A stretch of 64,000 bases of DNA from JAJTFA01 sp051715425 (GTDB lineage: Bacteria; Bacteroidota; Bacteroidia; UKL13-3): contig JBPXJS010000011.1 of assembly GCA_051715425.1 (NCBI GenBank), positions 62,001-126,000 of the forward strand, given 5' to 3'. Each line of letters opens with the position of its first letter. The stretch's first letter is position 1. A program made the translations under genes and the position numbers. Of the stretch, positions 35,369 to 43,415 are shown piece by piece. Below the pieces are notes generated by a model that saw only the letters and a program-made list of their open reading frames with translations, had not been told where the DNA came from and made no database searches.

Positions 35369-36499
35369 TTAAGAAAGAATAATTAAATCTACATCAAAGG
35401 AAGATAGTTTTTTTAACAACTCCCTGAAAACGTTATTGGCAACAATAATACGAAGAAGATTGAGATGCGGTTTTCCAATACACACGGTGGTGATATTTTT
35501 TTGTTCCACTACATCAACAATAGCTTTAGCAATATGTTTACTTTCCATCTTCATTATTTCGGCACCTAACTCTGTAGCCAGTTTAAAATTGTTTATAAGA
35601 TGTCTTTGTTTATCCAGCGCAATTCGTTCTGCATTTTCTTCCGGAGTTTGCACGTACAGCACCATCCATTTGCAGTTGTAATAGTTGGCAAGACGGGCTG
35701 TTTTGCGAATAACCGTTTTGGCTGTTTTTTCATTGCTGCTTATACAAGCAAGAAAACGCTCATGCCGCATGGCCGCATTTTTCGGTATCTCAGCCTCTAC
35801 TTTTCTCTCTACCTGAGAAGCCACTTCTTTTAGTGCCAGTTCCCTTAACTGCAGGATATGTTCTGCTTTAAAAAAATTACTTAGGGCGGTATTGATTTTA
35901 TCGGGTGTATATATCTTGCCTTCTTTGAGTCGCTGAATTAATTCATCTGAAGTGAGGTCAATATTCACCACCTCATCAGCTATTACAAGAACCTTATCTG
36001 GTACCCGTTCTTTTACCTCAATTCCCGTAATGCTTTTTATTTCTTCATTAAGGCTCTCTATATGCTGAATATTTACCGCACTGATTACATTTATGCCGGC
36101 ATCAAGTATATCCATTACATCCTGCCAGCGTTTTTCGTTTTTACTGCCCTCTATATTGGAATGTGCAAGTTCGTCTACAATTACCACTTCGGGTCTGAGG
36201 TTAATGATGGCCTGCAAATCCATCTCTTTAAGTTCCCGCCCCTTGTAAAAAATGCTCCTCAGGGGTATTACAGGCAAACCATCAATCAGCTCATGAGTTT
36301 CTTTTCTGCCATGGGTTTCTATAAAACCAATCTTTACATCAATACCATTTTTTAAGAGCGAGCGGGCCTCAGTAAGCATACGGTATGTTTTACCTACACC
36401 GGCACTCATGCCAATATATATTTTAAACTTTCCGCGCTTCGATTTTTTAATCAGATCAAGGAAGTGCTGAACATTATTTTCTTTGTTTTCCTCAGCCAT
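35369..36499 (-). CDS. Stand-alone KdpD sensor module (KdpD domain plus Usp domain)
   Basis: 376 residues corresponding to the cytosolic N-terminal half of KdpD. The KdpD domain is at about 20-230, with the Walker-A-like GMSAGVGKTYRML at about 30-42, GFIETHGRKET, and VVIVDELAHSN (Walker B). A Usp-like domain at about 250-376 begins RFLACISSNEKTAKTVIRK and continues to CKWMVLYVQTPEENA. The four membrane helices and the kinase domain of full KdpD are absent; the next gene supplies a separate kinase. In Firmicutes the KdpD Usp domain binds c-di-AMP. Here the SxS...FTAxY motif is only partly kept (SSN ... WMVLY). Confidence 0.88.
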   Translation of the reverse strand: MAEENKENNVQHFLDLIKKSKRGKFKIYIGMSAGVGKTYRMLTEARSLLKNGIDVKIGFIETHGRKETHELIDGLPVIPLRSIFYKGRELKEMDLQAIINLRPEVVIVDELAHSNIEGSKNEKRWQDVMDILDAGINVISAVNIQHIESLNEEIKSITGIEVKERVPDKVLVIADEVVNIDLTSDELIQRLKEGKIYTPDKINTALSNFFKAEHILQLRELALKEVASQVERKVEAEIPKNAAMRHERFLACISSNEKTAKTVIRKTARLANYYNCKWMVLYVQTPEENAERIALDKQRHLINNFKLATELGAEIMKMESKHIAKAIVDVVEQKNITTVCIGKPHLNLLRIIVANNVFRELLKKLSSFDVDLIILS

Positions 36500-36522
36500 T
36501 ACAGGTTATAGGTTCAACATCA

Positions 36523-36750
36523 TTATTTTCTATAGTTCAAAACCATTATGCATAAACATACCAAAGCAATGAAGGAGAGATATGATGCAGGGTTCGCAAA
36601 ATTAACTGTCCAGCCTAGTTGCTTATATCTTTTTGGTGGAAATATTCGTTTGTCGGATTTATTGAAGTAAAAAACACCCATTTTCCAGTTGGATGGATCA
36701 TGGCGCCATTGTTCCTGTGTTGCCTTTGATGGTTTTTCCTGTTTATTCAT
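36523..36750 (-). CDS. DUF5808-type small membrane protein
   Basis: 75 residues: a hydrophilic N-terminal half with the family signature WKMGVFYFNKSDKRIFPPKR followed by LGWTVNFANPASY, and one C-terminal membrane helix (FIALVCLCIMVL). This is the pattern of DUF5808 proteins, whose function is unknown. The ATG at 36750 overlaps the last codons of the decayed ynfA-like frame by 8 bp. It is 23 bp before the KdpD-module gene. Confidence 0.75.
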   Translation of the reverse strand: MNKQEKPSKATQEQWRHDPSNWKMGVFYFNKSDKRIFPPKRYKQLGWTVNFANPASYLSFIALVCLCIMVLNYRK

Positions 36751-36962
36751 GTTTGAATTTAGTAAAAACTAAGTAGTTCTGAGAGCAAAAAATAATGCAC
36801 ATTCCTGTAAGAGCAACCAATGTGCCTATGATATCAAATATATCAGGAATAAAATGATCCATTTTACAGGCCCATGTTAAGGAAAGGGCAATAAAAAAAA
36901 CCACCTGAAATTTCGCAAATGGCAGCAATCATAAATAGGGTTGTTGTTTTTAGAACATACAT
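36743..36962 (-). pseudogene. Decayed UPF0060 (YnfA-like) membrane protein: internal deletion plus frameshift
   Basis: From the ATG at 36962 the frame encodes MYVLKTTTLFMIAAICEISG, matching the first helix of UPF0060/YnfA proteins. A run of eight T (minus strand, 36893-36900) then shifts the frame; in the next frame comes FFIALSLTWACKMDHFIPDI followed by FDIIGTLVALTGMCIIF, matching the last two helices. Removing one T would restore one 72-residue frame. The family is about 108 residues, so roughly 40-47 central residues are missing, with Gly-Gly on both sides of the join (EIxGG and YGGV in relatives). Alternatively only a 61-residue C-terminal ORF is expressed, or the homopolymer is a sequencing error. 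Confidence 0.72.
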
Positions 36963-36972
36963 GGGTGTTATA

Positions 36973-37010
36973 AAACAACCCGATAAGGTATTTCGCTTAA
37001 AGGGTTGTTT
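36973..37010 (-). terminator. Terminator-like hairpin after the porin gene
   Basis: AAACAACCC (36973-36981) and GGGTTGTTT (37002-37010) form a 9-bp stem. Inside the loop TAAG and CTTA can pair too. On the minus strand the right side continues GTTTTAT, a weak T-run. It lies 17 bp downstream of the porin stop and may reduce read-through from kdpFABC-porin into the sensor genes. Confidence 0.5.
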
Positions 37011-37027
37011 CTTCAAAGTTTTATTTC

Positions 37028-38386
37028 TTATAACCTGAATAAGATGGCCATAATAATTTTATCTTCCGATTTAACCAGGTGTGGTCTCCATGATCCGTTG
37101 GGGTCAACAGCTGTAGTTGCCAGTCCGGTGGCAGAGGTTACTCCTCCTGATCCGGCAAAGTAAGGTGTGCTGGAATTTCTGTTTACATATTCAATTCTGA
37201 ATGTAATACTTTGATTGGGCATAAAATCGAAATTGGTTGACCAGTCCCAGCCTTCAAACTGATCGCCCGGGTTGGCGCTGAAGGGAAAGGTACCTTCCGT
37301 TTGTGTAGGATTATTGGCATTGGGAAGCGGGCTTGCCTGCCCTGTGGGATAAAGTACGAGGTAGCGTCCGGGATTTTTCATCCAGCCTCCGCCCAAAGTC
37401 CAGGCAAATTTATTTTGTGCAAACCAGATGCGGTTGTATAACATTCCACTCACAAAATATTGGGCCGGTTTAGCTGGGTCACTATCGTCAAAACCGTTCA
37501 CTCCTCCGCCTTTTTCAAAACCTATATCACCTGTTAAAGAAAAAGCCATTCTGCTAATACCTCTGTTATCGGGTTTGTTCAGATAGCGGTATAATACACT
37601 GTTATCTGAGTGAAAACGAATCCGGTCTTTTATACCTGCCGCATCAGTACCATAATAATCATTGGTTAGTACTTTCAGGTTGCTGTTGGATGACATATAG
37701 GTAATATTACCACCTAAGCCTGGCATCTTGTTAAACTTACCGTATGATTGCCACCCGTTAATAATCCATGGCTCTATTTTCCAGTTTTTTGATGGATGAA
37801 TCTGTATCCTTACACCCGAAAAAAACCATGGGGTATTGTCTGAGGTAAAGGAAGCCTGATACTCCCAGTTTTCTGGTTGGTAGTAGGAGTTCAACCCAAT
37901 ATACGACATAAACAATCCAGCATCTACATTGATGCCATGCCATTTATTGAAATGATACCCTGCGTATGATTCACTCAGGTAACGGTAAACATCCGCCAAT
38001 TGATACTGTCCGCGATAGGGGCTGTAATCATTCCGGGGAACTACAATAGAACGCATTCCAAATTGTGTCATGATTCTTGCTCTCGCATTGAGGTAATTAA
38101 AATCCCCTCCAAAATGTAATGCCTGCAGTTGTAATTCATTATGACGGGCAAGAGCTGTTGAACCTACTACGGTATTATCTACCGGATCATTAAAGGAGTA
38201 ATTGTAATTAATATCCATCAGGATACTTGGCGTGAAATATTTCATGTTCTTAAAAACAGAAGAGTCTCTCCTGTCGCCTCCGTTTTGCCAGGTTTGATCA
38301 ATTCCTTCAAAAGGTTCTCCTGTTTGCTGTGCATTGGCCAGAAAAGAAAATCCGGCCAGAAAGCAAGTGTAAATTGTTTTTTTCAT
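37028..38386 (-). CDS. Outer-membrane beta-barrel porin (bbp2/OmpL-like) of the kdp locus
   Basis: 452 residues with a signal peptide (TIYTCFLAGFSFLANAQQ). The mature part is rich in alternating aromatic/polar strands (SILMDINYNYSFNDP, AWTLGGGWMKNPGRYLVLYP, SITFRIEYVNRNSS) and ends in a hydrophobic strand with a terminal Leu (IIMAILFRL), as in outer-membrane barrels. This resembles the beta-barrel porin-2 family. It starts 3 bp after the kdpC stop, so it is in the kdp operon, where it may let potassium cross the outer membrane (inference). Confidence 0.8.
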   Translation of the reverse strand: MKKTIYTCFLAGFSFLANAQQTGEPFEGIDQTWQNGGDRRDSSVFKNMKYFTPSILMDINYNYSFNDPVDNTVVGSTALARHNELQLQALHFGGDFNYLNARARIMTQFGMRSIVVPRNDYSPYRGQYQLADVYRYLSESYAGYHFNKWHGINVDAGLFMSYIGLNSYYQPENWEYQASFTSDNTPWFFSGVRIQIHPSKNWKIEPWIINGWQSYGKFNKMPGLGGNITYMSSNSNLKVLTNDYYGTDAAGIKDRIRFHSDNSVLYRYLNKPDNRGISRMAFSLTGDIGFEKGGGVNGFDDSDPAKPAQYFVSGMLYNRIWFAQNKFAWTLGGGWMKNPGRYLVLYPTGQASPLPNANNPTQTEGTFPFSANPGDQFEGWDWSTNFDFMPNQSITFRIEYVNRNSSTPYFAGSGGVTSATGLATTAVDPNGSWRPHLVKSEDKIIMAILFRL

Positions 38387-38389
38387 ATA

Positions 38390-38998
38390 TTAATATTGAT
38401 TGATTTCGGATGTTTGGTTGTTTTTTGTTTTAGACGCACTTAATTCATCGAGTGCTATATTTAATTTCAATACATTTATTTTTTTTGGTCCGAATAAACC
38501 CAAAAGAGGTTTTTCGGTGTGTTGTTCAACAAGGGTATAAACTTGTTTTTCTTCGAGGTTTCTTACTTTGGCAATACGTGTAACCTGAATGGTTGCTGCC
38601 TCTTGAGAGATATGTGGGTCAAGACCGCTGCCTGAAGCAGTAATCAGGTCAACAGGAATATGGTTTTTAAGTGTTCCGGGATGATGAACAAGAAAAGAAT
38701 CTATCCGGCCCTGAACCAAACTCAGGTAATCGGGATTTGACGGACCTTTATTTGAGCCTCCCGAACCCGCAGCATGATAATTAACTGCCGAAGGGCGACC
38801 CCAGAAATACTGATCGGAAGAGAATGCCTGACCAATATTTTCGTAACCAATGGTAATGCCGTTTTGTTTTATAGTAACACCCTTTCCTTCTCCTTTAGCC
38901 AGCTTACCTATTCCCATCACCAGAAGGGGAAATATTCCTGCAAGAATAACCATAAGTATGAGCGTGAGTTTTAATGATATCAGTATATTGGTTTTCAT
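38390..38998 (-). CDS. kdpC: Potassium-transporting ATPase subunit C
   Basis: 202 residues: one N-terminal membrane helix (LKLTLILMVILAGIFPLLVMG) and a periplasmic domain with family signatures YFWGRPSAVNYHAAGSGGSN and PVDLITASGSGLDPHIS. A C-terminal segment GLFGPKKINVLKLNIALDEL follows. KdpC stabilises the KdpFABC complex. Start ATG at 38998, 5 bp after the kdpB stop; the stop is 3 bp before the porin gene start. Confidence 0.95.
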   Translation of the reverse strand: MKTNILISLKLTLILMVILAGIFPLLVMGIGKLAKGEGKGVTIKQNGITIGYENIGQAFSSDQYFWGRPSAVNYHAAGSGGSNKGPSNPDYLSLVQGRIDSFLVHHPGTLKNHIPVDLITASGSGLDPHISQEAATIQVTRIAKVRNLEEKQVYTLVEQHTEKPLLGLFGPKKINVLKLNIALDELSASKTKNNQTSEINQY

Positions 38999-39003
38999 GT
39001 TTT

Positions 39004-41049
39004 TCAGATAAAGAGGTTAATACATAGATCGATTATTTTAATTCCTATAAATGGCACAATAATTCCACCGAGTCCATAAACGAAAAGATTTCTGCGCAGC
39101 AATGCGCTAGCTTCAATTGGTTTGTATTCCACGCCCTTTAGTGCAAGTGGAATAAGCAGTGGAATAATGATGGCGTTAAAAATTACAGCAGAAAGAATAG
39201 CGGATTCAGGGCTTCCGAGTTTCATGATGTTGATGCCTTGCAATGCAGGTATGGAGGCGATGAAAAGGGCCGGGACAATAGCAAAATATTTAGCCACATC
39301 ATTGGCTATGGAAAAGGTGGTTAGGGTTCCCCTGGTAATAAGTAGTTGTTTCCCAATCTCAACTACTTCTATCAGTTTTGTAGGATCATTATCCAAATCC
39401 ACCATGTTACCGGCCTCTTTTGCCGCCTGTGTTCCACTGTTCATGGCCACACCTACATCTGCCTGTGCCAGAGCGGGTGCATCGTTTGTACCATCACCCA
39501 TCATGGCCACAAGTTTTCCTTCAGCCTGCTCTTTTTTTATGTAAAGCATTTTGTCTTCAGGTTTGGCTTCAGCGATAAAATCATCCACCCCTGCTGCTTC
39601 AGCAATAAATTTTGCAGTAAGCGGGTTGTCTCCTGTTACCATTACCGTTTTCAATCCCATTTTGCGCAATCTGCCAAACCTTTCATGAATACCATGTTTT
39701 ATAATGTCCTGCAACTCTATTACACCAATGGCATTTTCATTTTCGGCAACAACCAGCGGGGTGCCTCCTTTTCCGGATATTGCCTGTACATATTCTGATA
39801 TTTCAACAGGCATTCCGTTTCCGGCCTTCTGGCAAAGTTTTTTAATAGAATCATAGGCTCCTTTGCGAATCCTTGTGTTTAAAAAATCTATACCTGAGCT
39901 TCTTGTTTCTGCAGTAAACTTTATGAAACGGGGATTTTCAATGGCATAACCTGCAGGATCAATTCCAGCAAGTTCTATAATGGATTTGCCCTCCGGTGTA
40001 TCATCCGACATAGAACTTAGCACCACACATTTGATAAAGTGATATTGATCAATTCCTCTTAACGGATAAAAATGTGTAGCCTTCCTGTTGCCAATAGTGA
40101 TAGTGCCTGTTTTGTCTAATAAAAGCACATCAATATCGCCTGCTGTTTCTACCGCTTTGCCCGATTTGGTAATTACATTGGCGCGCAATGCCCTATCCAT
40201 TCCTGCAATTCCTATGGCAGATAATAACCCCCCGATGGTGGTGGGAATAAGACATACGAATAAGGAAATAAAGGCAGCAATTGTAACAGGGGTGTTGGCA
40301 TAATCTGCAAATGGTTTAAGAGTAATACACACGATAATAAATACAAGTGTGAAGGCCGCCAGCAAAATGGTTAATGCAATTTCATTTGGTGTTTTTTGCC
40401 TTGATGCGCCTTCCACCAACGCAATCATTTTATCCAGAAAACTTTCACCAGGTTCTGTTGTAACCCTTACCTTTATTTTATCAGATAATACCTTGGTGCC
40501 GCCTGTTACCGAACTTTTATCTCCTCCCGCTTCGCGTATTACAGGAGCAGACTCACCGGTAATTGCCGACTCATCAATACTGGCAAGACCCTCTGTTATT
40601 TCACCATCTGCAGGTATAATATCTCCTGCCTCGCACAAAAACTCATCGCCTTTTTGTAATTCAGATGAAGAGACAATATGTACTTCATTTACATATAAAT
40701 CACCAAGCGGAAATATTTTTTTTGCTGGTGTATCCTGCCTTGTTTTACGCAAAGATTCAGCTTGTGCTTTCCCTCTCGCTTCTGCTATTGCTTCAGCAAA
40801 ATTGGCAAACAGAATAGTAAAAATAAGGATAATAAGTATGGCTACATTATAGCCCAAACCACCTTGTGAAGTATCTCCGGTCCATAGGATCCAGCCACTC
40901 ACAAAAAACATGATGGCAGTACAAATCTCTACAGTAAACATAATGGGATTTTTTACCATGTACCGGGGATGCAGTTTAATAAAAGACTGCTTTATAGCCT
41001 CGGAAACAAGAGCAGTTTCAAATAATTGGATATTCTTTTTGCGGCTCAT
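39004..41049 (-). CDS. kdpB: Potassium-transporting ATPase subunit B (P-type ATPase)
   Basis: The catalytic subunit of the Kdp potassium pump. 681 residues. P-type ATPase motifs: TGES in the actuator domain (AITGESAPV), the phosphorylated Asp in LLLDKTGTIT, GKGGTPLVV, MVTGDNPLTAKFIA, and the hinge MMGDGTNDAPALAQADVGVA. Membrane helices surround these cytosolic domains. The frame is open upstream to 41085, overlapping kdpA; the ATG at 41049 (MSRKKNIQLFE) is 10 bp after the kdpA stop and is the usual start. Confidence 0.97.
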   Translation of the reverse strand: MSRKKNIQLFETALVSEAIKQSFIKLHPRYMVKNPIMFTVEICTAIMFFVSGWILWTGDTSQGGLGYNVAILIILIFTILFANFAEAIAEARGKAQAESLRKTRQDTPAKKIFPLGDLYVNEVHIVSSSELQKGDEFLCEAGDIIPADGEITEGLASIDESAITGESAPVIREAGGDKSSVTGGTKVLSDKIKVRVTTEPGESFLDKMIALVEGASRQKTPNEIALTILLAAFTLVFIIVCITLKPFADYANTPVTIAAFISLFVCLIPTTIGGLLSAIGIAGMDRALRANVITKSGKAVETAGDIDVLLLDKTGTITIGNRKATHFYPLRGIDQYHFIKCVVLSSMSDDTPEGKSIIELAGIDPAGYAIENPRFIKFTAETRSSGIDFLNTRIRKGAYDSIKKLCQKAGNGMPVEISEYVQAISGKGGTPLVVAENENAIGVIELQDIIKHGIHERFGRLRKMGLKTVMVTGDNPLTAKFIAEAAGVDDFIAEAKPEDKMLYIKKEQAEGKLVAMMGDGTNDAPALAQADVGVAMNSGTQAAKEAGNMVDLDNDPTKLIEVVEIGKQLLITRGTLTTFSIANDVAKYFAIVPALFIASIPALQGINIMKLGSPESAILSAVIFNAIIIPLLIPLALKGVEYKPIEASALLRRNLFVYGLGGIIVPFIGIKIIDLCINLFI

Positions 41050-41059
41050 AAAAGTACAT

Positions 41060-42775
41060 TTAATATAATGAGAAGTATTCGGCAATAGGGCCTAAAACCA
41101 GTGCTGGAAAAAAAGCCAGGGCTGCTATAATCATGATCACAACAAAAGTGACGAGTCCAAATGTGCCTGTATCTGTTGGCAGGGTACCCGATGATTCAGG
41201 GATAAATTTTTTATTTGCCAGAATACCGGCAATTGCAACGGGACCTATTATTGGCAGAAACCGGCTTAGCAACAGAACAATTCCTGTACTGATATTCCAG
41301 AACATATTGTTATCTCCGAGTCCTTCCATTCCCGAACCATTATTGGCCGCTGAAGAAGTGTATTCATATAATATTTCAGAGAAGCCATGATACCCTGGAT
41401 TGTTTAACCAGTTTGAGGGCTTAACCAACCAGTTTATATCAGGATGGTTTACCAGCATATAACTTGCAAAGGCAGTTCCGGATAAAATGAGTAAAGGATG
41501 AAGGAGTGCTATAATAGATGCAATTTTCATCTCACGGGCTTCAATTTTTTTTCCTAAAAACTCAGGTGTGCGTCCAACCATCAGGCCCGATATAAAAACG
41601 GCAATAATGATAAAGATATAGTAGTTGAGAAACCCGACACCACAACCGCCATAAAAGGCATTTGTCATCATGGCCAAAAGCTGCATCAGATTTGATACTG
41701 GCATAAAACTATCATGCATGGCATTTACTGACCCCGTTGAAATGATGGTGGTAACGGTGCTCCAGTATGCAGATGCGGAGGATCCAAAGCGGATTTCTTT
41801 ACCTTCCATATTTCCTAAATCGGTAGAAATACCCATTTGTTGTAATGCAGGATTCCCGCTTATTTCAGCCTGCATAGTGGGTATCAGAAACAGGAGGAAC
41901 CCGAGGGTCATTACTCCAAAAATGACATACGAAAGTTTTTTTCTTTTGAGGTAAAATCCTAAAGCAAAAATGAGCGCAATCGGAATAAGCACCTGCACCA
42001 CCATTTCGGTTATATTGGTTAGGTAATTAGGGTTTTCCAGCGGATGAGCTGAGTTGGCTCCGAACCAGCCTCCTCCGTTTGTTCCGAGGTGTTTAATAGC
42101 AATCATTCCTGCAGCCGGCCCGCGTGATACCTGCACCATATCTCCTTCAAGGGTTGTCAGGGTATCTTTCCCATCAAAGCTTGATGGCGTGCCGTTAAAT
42201 ACCAGGATAGTTGCAATAACAATGCTTAAAGGCAGCAGGATCCGTGTGCATGTTTTTACAAAAATTTCCCAGAAGTTTCCCAAAAGGTCACCTTGTTTTT
42301 GCTTCATGGCTTTAAGCACAACAACCATAGCCGCAATACCCGTTGCTGCAGAAACAAATTGCAAAAAGGTAATCACAAATAACTGGGAGAAATATGTTAA
42401 ACCGGTTTCACCTGAATAATGTTGCAGGTTGCAGTTTACCAAAAAGGATATGGCTGTATTAAAAGCAAGATCGGCCGACATGGCCGGATTGTGATCCGGA
42501 TTAAGAGGTAGTTTGTCCTGTATCATTAATATGATAAAGGAGATAAGAAACCAGATTAAATTGATGGTAAGTAAGGCTTTTACATGTTGTTTCCAGTTCA
42601 TTTCAGCAGCAGCATCAATTCCACATATTTTATAGATGAGCCGCTCAACAGGAAGCATTATATCTGACCAGGTTTTTTCTCCGCTGAACAAAGCGGCTAT
42701 ATATTTCCCTAAAGGAATGGCCAGTACAACCGTGAGGAGGTAGGTAAAAACAACACCAGTAATTTCAGTATTCAT
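41060..42775 (-). CDS. kdpA: Potassium-transporting ATPase subunit A (channel-like subunit)
   Basis: 571 residues, about ten membrane helices, belonging to the potassium-channel-like superfamily. It binds and passes K+ from the outside. The four selectivity-filter-like Gly stretches can be seen, for example in NTAISFLVNCNLQHYSGE, KHLGTNGGGWFGANSAHPLENP, NAFYGGCGVGF and TSSAANNGSGMEGLGDNN. Start ATG at 42775, 5 bp downstream of kdpF. Confidence 0.97.
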   Translation of the reverse strand: MNTEITGVVFTYLLTVVLAIPLGKYIAALFSGEKTWSDIMLPVERLIYKICGIDAAAEMNWKQHVKALLTINLIWFLISFIILMIQDKLPLNPDHNPAMSADLAFNTAISFLVNCNLQHYSGETGLTYFSQLFVITFLQFVSAATGIAAMVVVLKAMKQKQGDLLGNFWEIFVKTCTRILLPLSIVIATILVFNGTPSSFDGKDTLTTLEGDMVQVSRGPAAGMIAIKHLGTNGGGWFGANSAHPLENPNYLTNITEMVVQVLIPIALIFALGFYLKRKKLSYVIFGVMTLGFLLFLIPTMQAEISGNPALQQMGISTDLGNMEGKEIRFGSSASAYWSTVTTIISTGSVNAMHDSFMPVSNLMQLLAMMTNAFYGGCGVGFLNYYIFIIIAVFISGLMVGRTPEFLGKKIEAREMKIASIIALLHPLLILSGTAFASYMLVNHPDINWLVKPSNWLNNPGYHGFSEILYEYTSSAANNGSGMEGLGDNNMFWNISTGIVLLLSRFLPIIGPVAIAGILANKKFIPESSGTLPTDTGTFGLVTFVVIMIIAALAFFPALVLGPIAEYFSLY

Positions 42776-42780
42776 ATGAA

Positions 42781-42858
42781 TTAAAATTTTTCAGGTTTAA
42801 GCAGTACATAAACCATGTATGCGAAAACGGCAATTGCTATGATAAATAATACGATCAT
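42781..42858 (-). CDS. kdpF: KdpF small subunit
   Basis: A 25-residue single-helix peptide: MIVLFIIAIAVFAYMVYVLL then KPEKF. The sequence and the final LLKPEKF are diagnostic of KdpF, which stabilises the KdpABC complex in the membrane. It lies directly in front of kdpA (5 bp). It is too short for standard ORF listing, but position and sequence make it certain. Confidence 0.92.
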   Translation of the reverse strand: MIVLFIIAIAVFAYMVYVLLKPEKF

Positions 42859-42860
42859 GT

Positions 42861-42944
42861 TTAAATGTTTTCAAAAAGGTCAACCGATTTAAAAAGCAGC
42901 AGGAAACATATTCCGGCTATGAGAAGAAGGATGAGGGTAATCAT
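42861..42944 (-). CDS. 27-residue membrane micropeptide preceding kdpF
   Basis: The frame MITLILLLIAGICFLLLFKS followed by VDLFENI runs from an ATG at 42944 to TAA at 42861, two bases before the kdpF start codon. It is a single hydrophobic helix with a short charged end, like KdpF in shape but not in sequence. Its tight packing between the 97-residue gene (11 bp) and kdpF suggests that it is translated. It may be an extra small subunit of the pump; I cannot name the family. Confidence 0.6.
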   Translation of the reverse strand: MITLILLLIAGICFLLLFKSVDLFENI

Positions 42945-42955
42945 AAAACAATTGA

Positions 42956-43249
42956 TTAAACACCTAAACTATTTACCTGCTCCTCGTATTCTTTTCTTAG
43001 AGAAAACGGGAGAATTTCCATTGCCTTGTTTGACAGTTCCGTTCTGGAATCGAAAACCTGAGAAAGCGAATAGATGTAAACGTTGGCTACCGCATTTTTA
43101 ATAATAAAATTGCCTGAGGTAAATAAGGTATTGGCAATACGTAAGCATTTTTCTGCTCTTTTAATATTTCCCTGAAGGATGAATGTTTTGGTTATATCAG
43201 CAAAACGGTGCATCAGTTTGTACAGGTTTTTTGATTGTTCTGTTTTCAT
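42956..43249 (-). CDS. Helical protein of unknown function at the head of the kdp operon
   Basis: A 97-residue, mostly helical, soluble protein from the ATG at 43249. The middle part QGNIKRAEKCLRIANTLFTS resembles a tetratricopeptide-like helix pair. The frame stays open to 43285, but without conserved-looking sequence. It is the first gene after the 166-bp gap behind the response regulator and precedes the micropeptide, kdpF, kdpA, kdpB and kdpC in the same direction. Function is not recognised; a role in Kdp regulation is inferred only from its place. Confidence 0.65.
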   Translation of the reverse strand: MKTEQSKNLYKLMHRFADITKTFILQGNIKRAEKCLRIANTLFTSGNFIIKNAVANVYIYSLSQVFDSRTELSNKAMEILPFSLRKEYEEQVNSLGV

Positions 43250-43361
43250 GGAAGAGATTGTTTTGGCTTTATTTGTCCAAAACATGTACCCTGCCTGATG
43301 CGTGTTTGTCAGGTGTTGATTATGTGATTATTAAAAAAATGAAGGGTTTATTTGTTCCCTG

Positions 43362-43390
43362 ATACCTTACCATTTTGGTAGGGTTGGTAT
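43362..43390. promoter_or_regulatory. Nested inverted repeat upstream of the kdp operon (candidate activator site)
   Basis: TACCA (43368-43372) and TGGTA (43376-43380) form the inner repeat; ATACC (43362-43366) and GGTAT (43386-43390) the outer one. It lies between the stop of the NtrC-type regulator (43416) and the first kdp-operon gene, about 115-140 bp upstream of its ATG, the distance expected for an enhancer of a sigma54 promoter. No -24/-12 element with correct spacing was found, so this is tentative. Confidence 0.35.
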
Positions 43391-43415
43391 GTCGATTTGG
43401 GGTGGTAAAGAAAGT

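Noticed and set aside
43261..43290. Possible sigma54 -24/-12 element TTGGACAAATAAAGC (minus strand)
   Set aside because: Spacing between GG and GC is 9 instead of 10 bases; not reported as a promoter.
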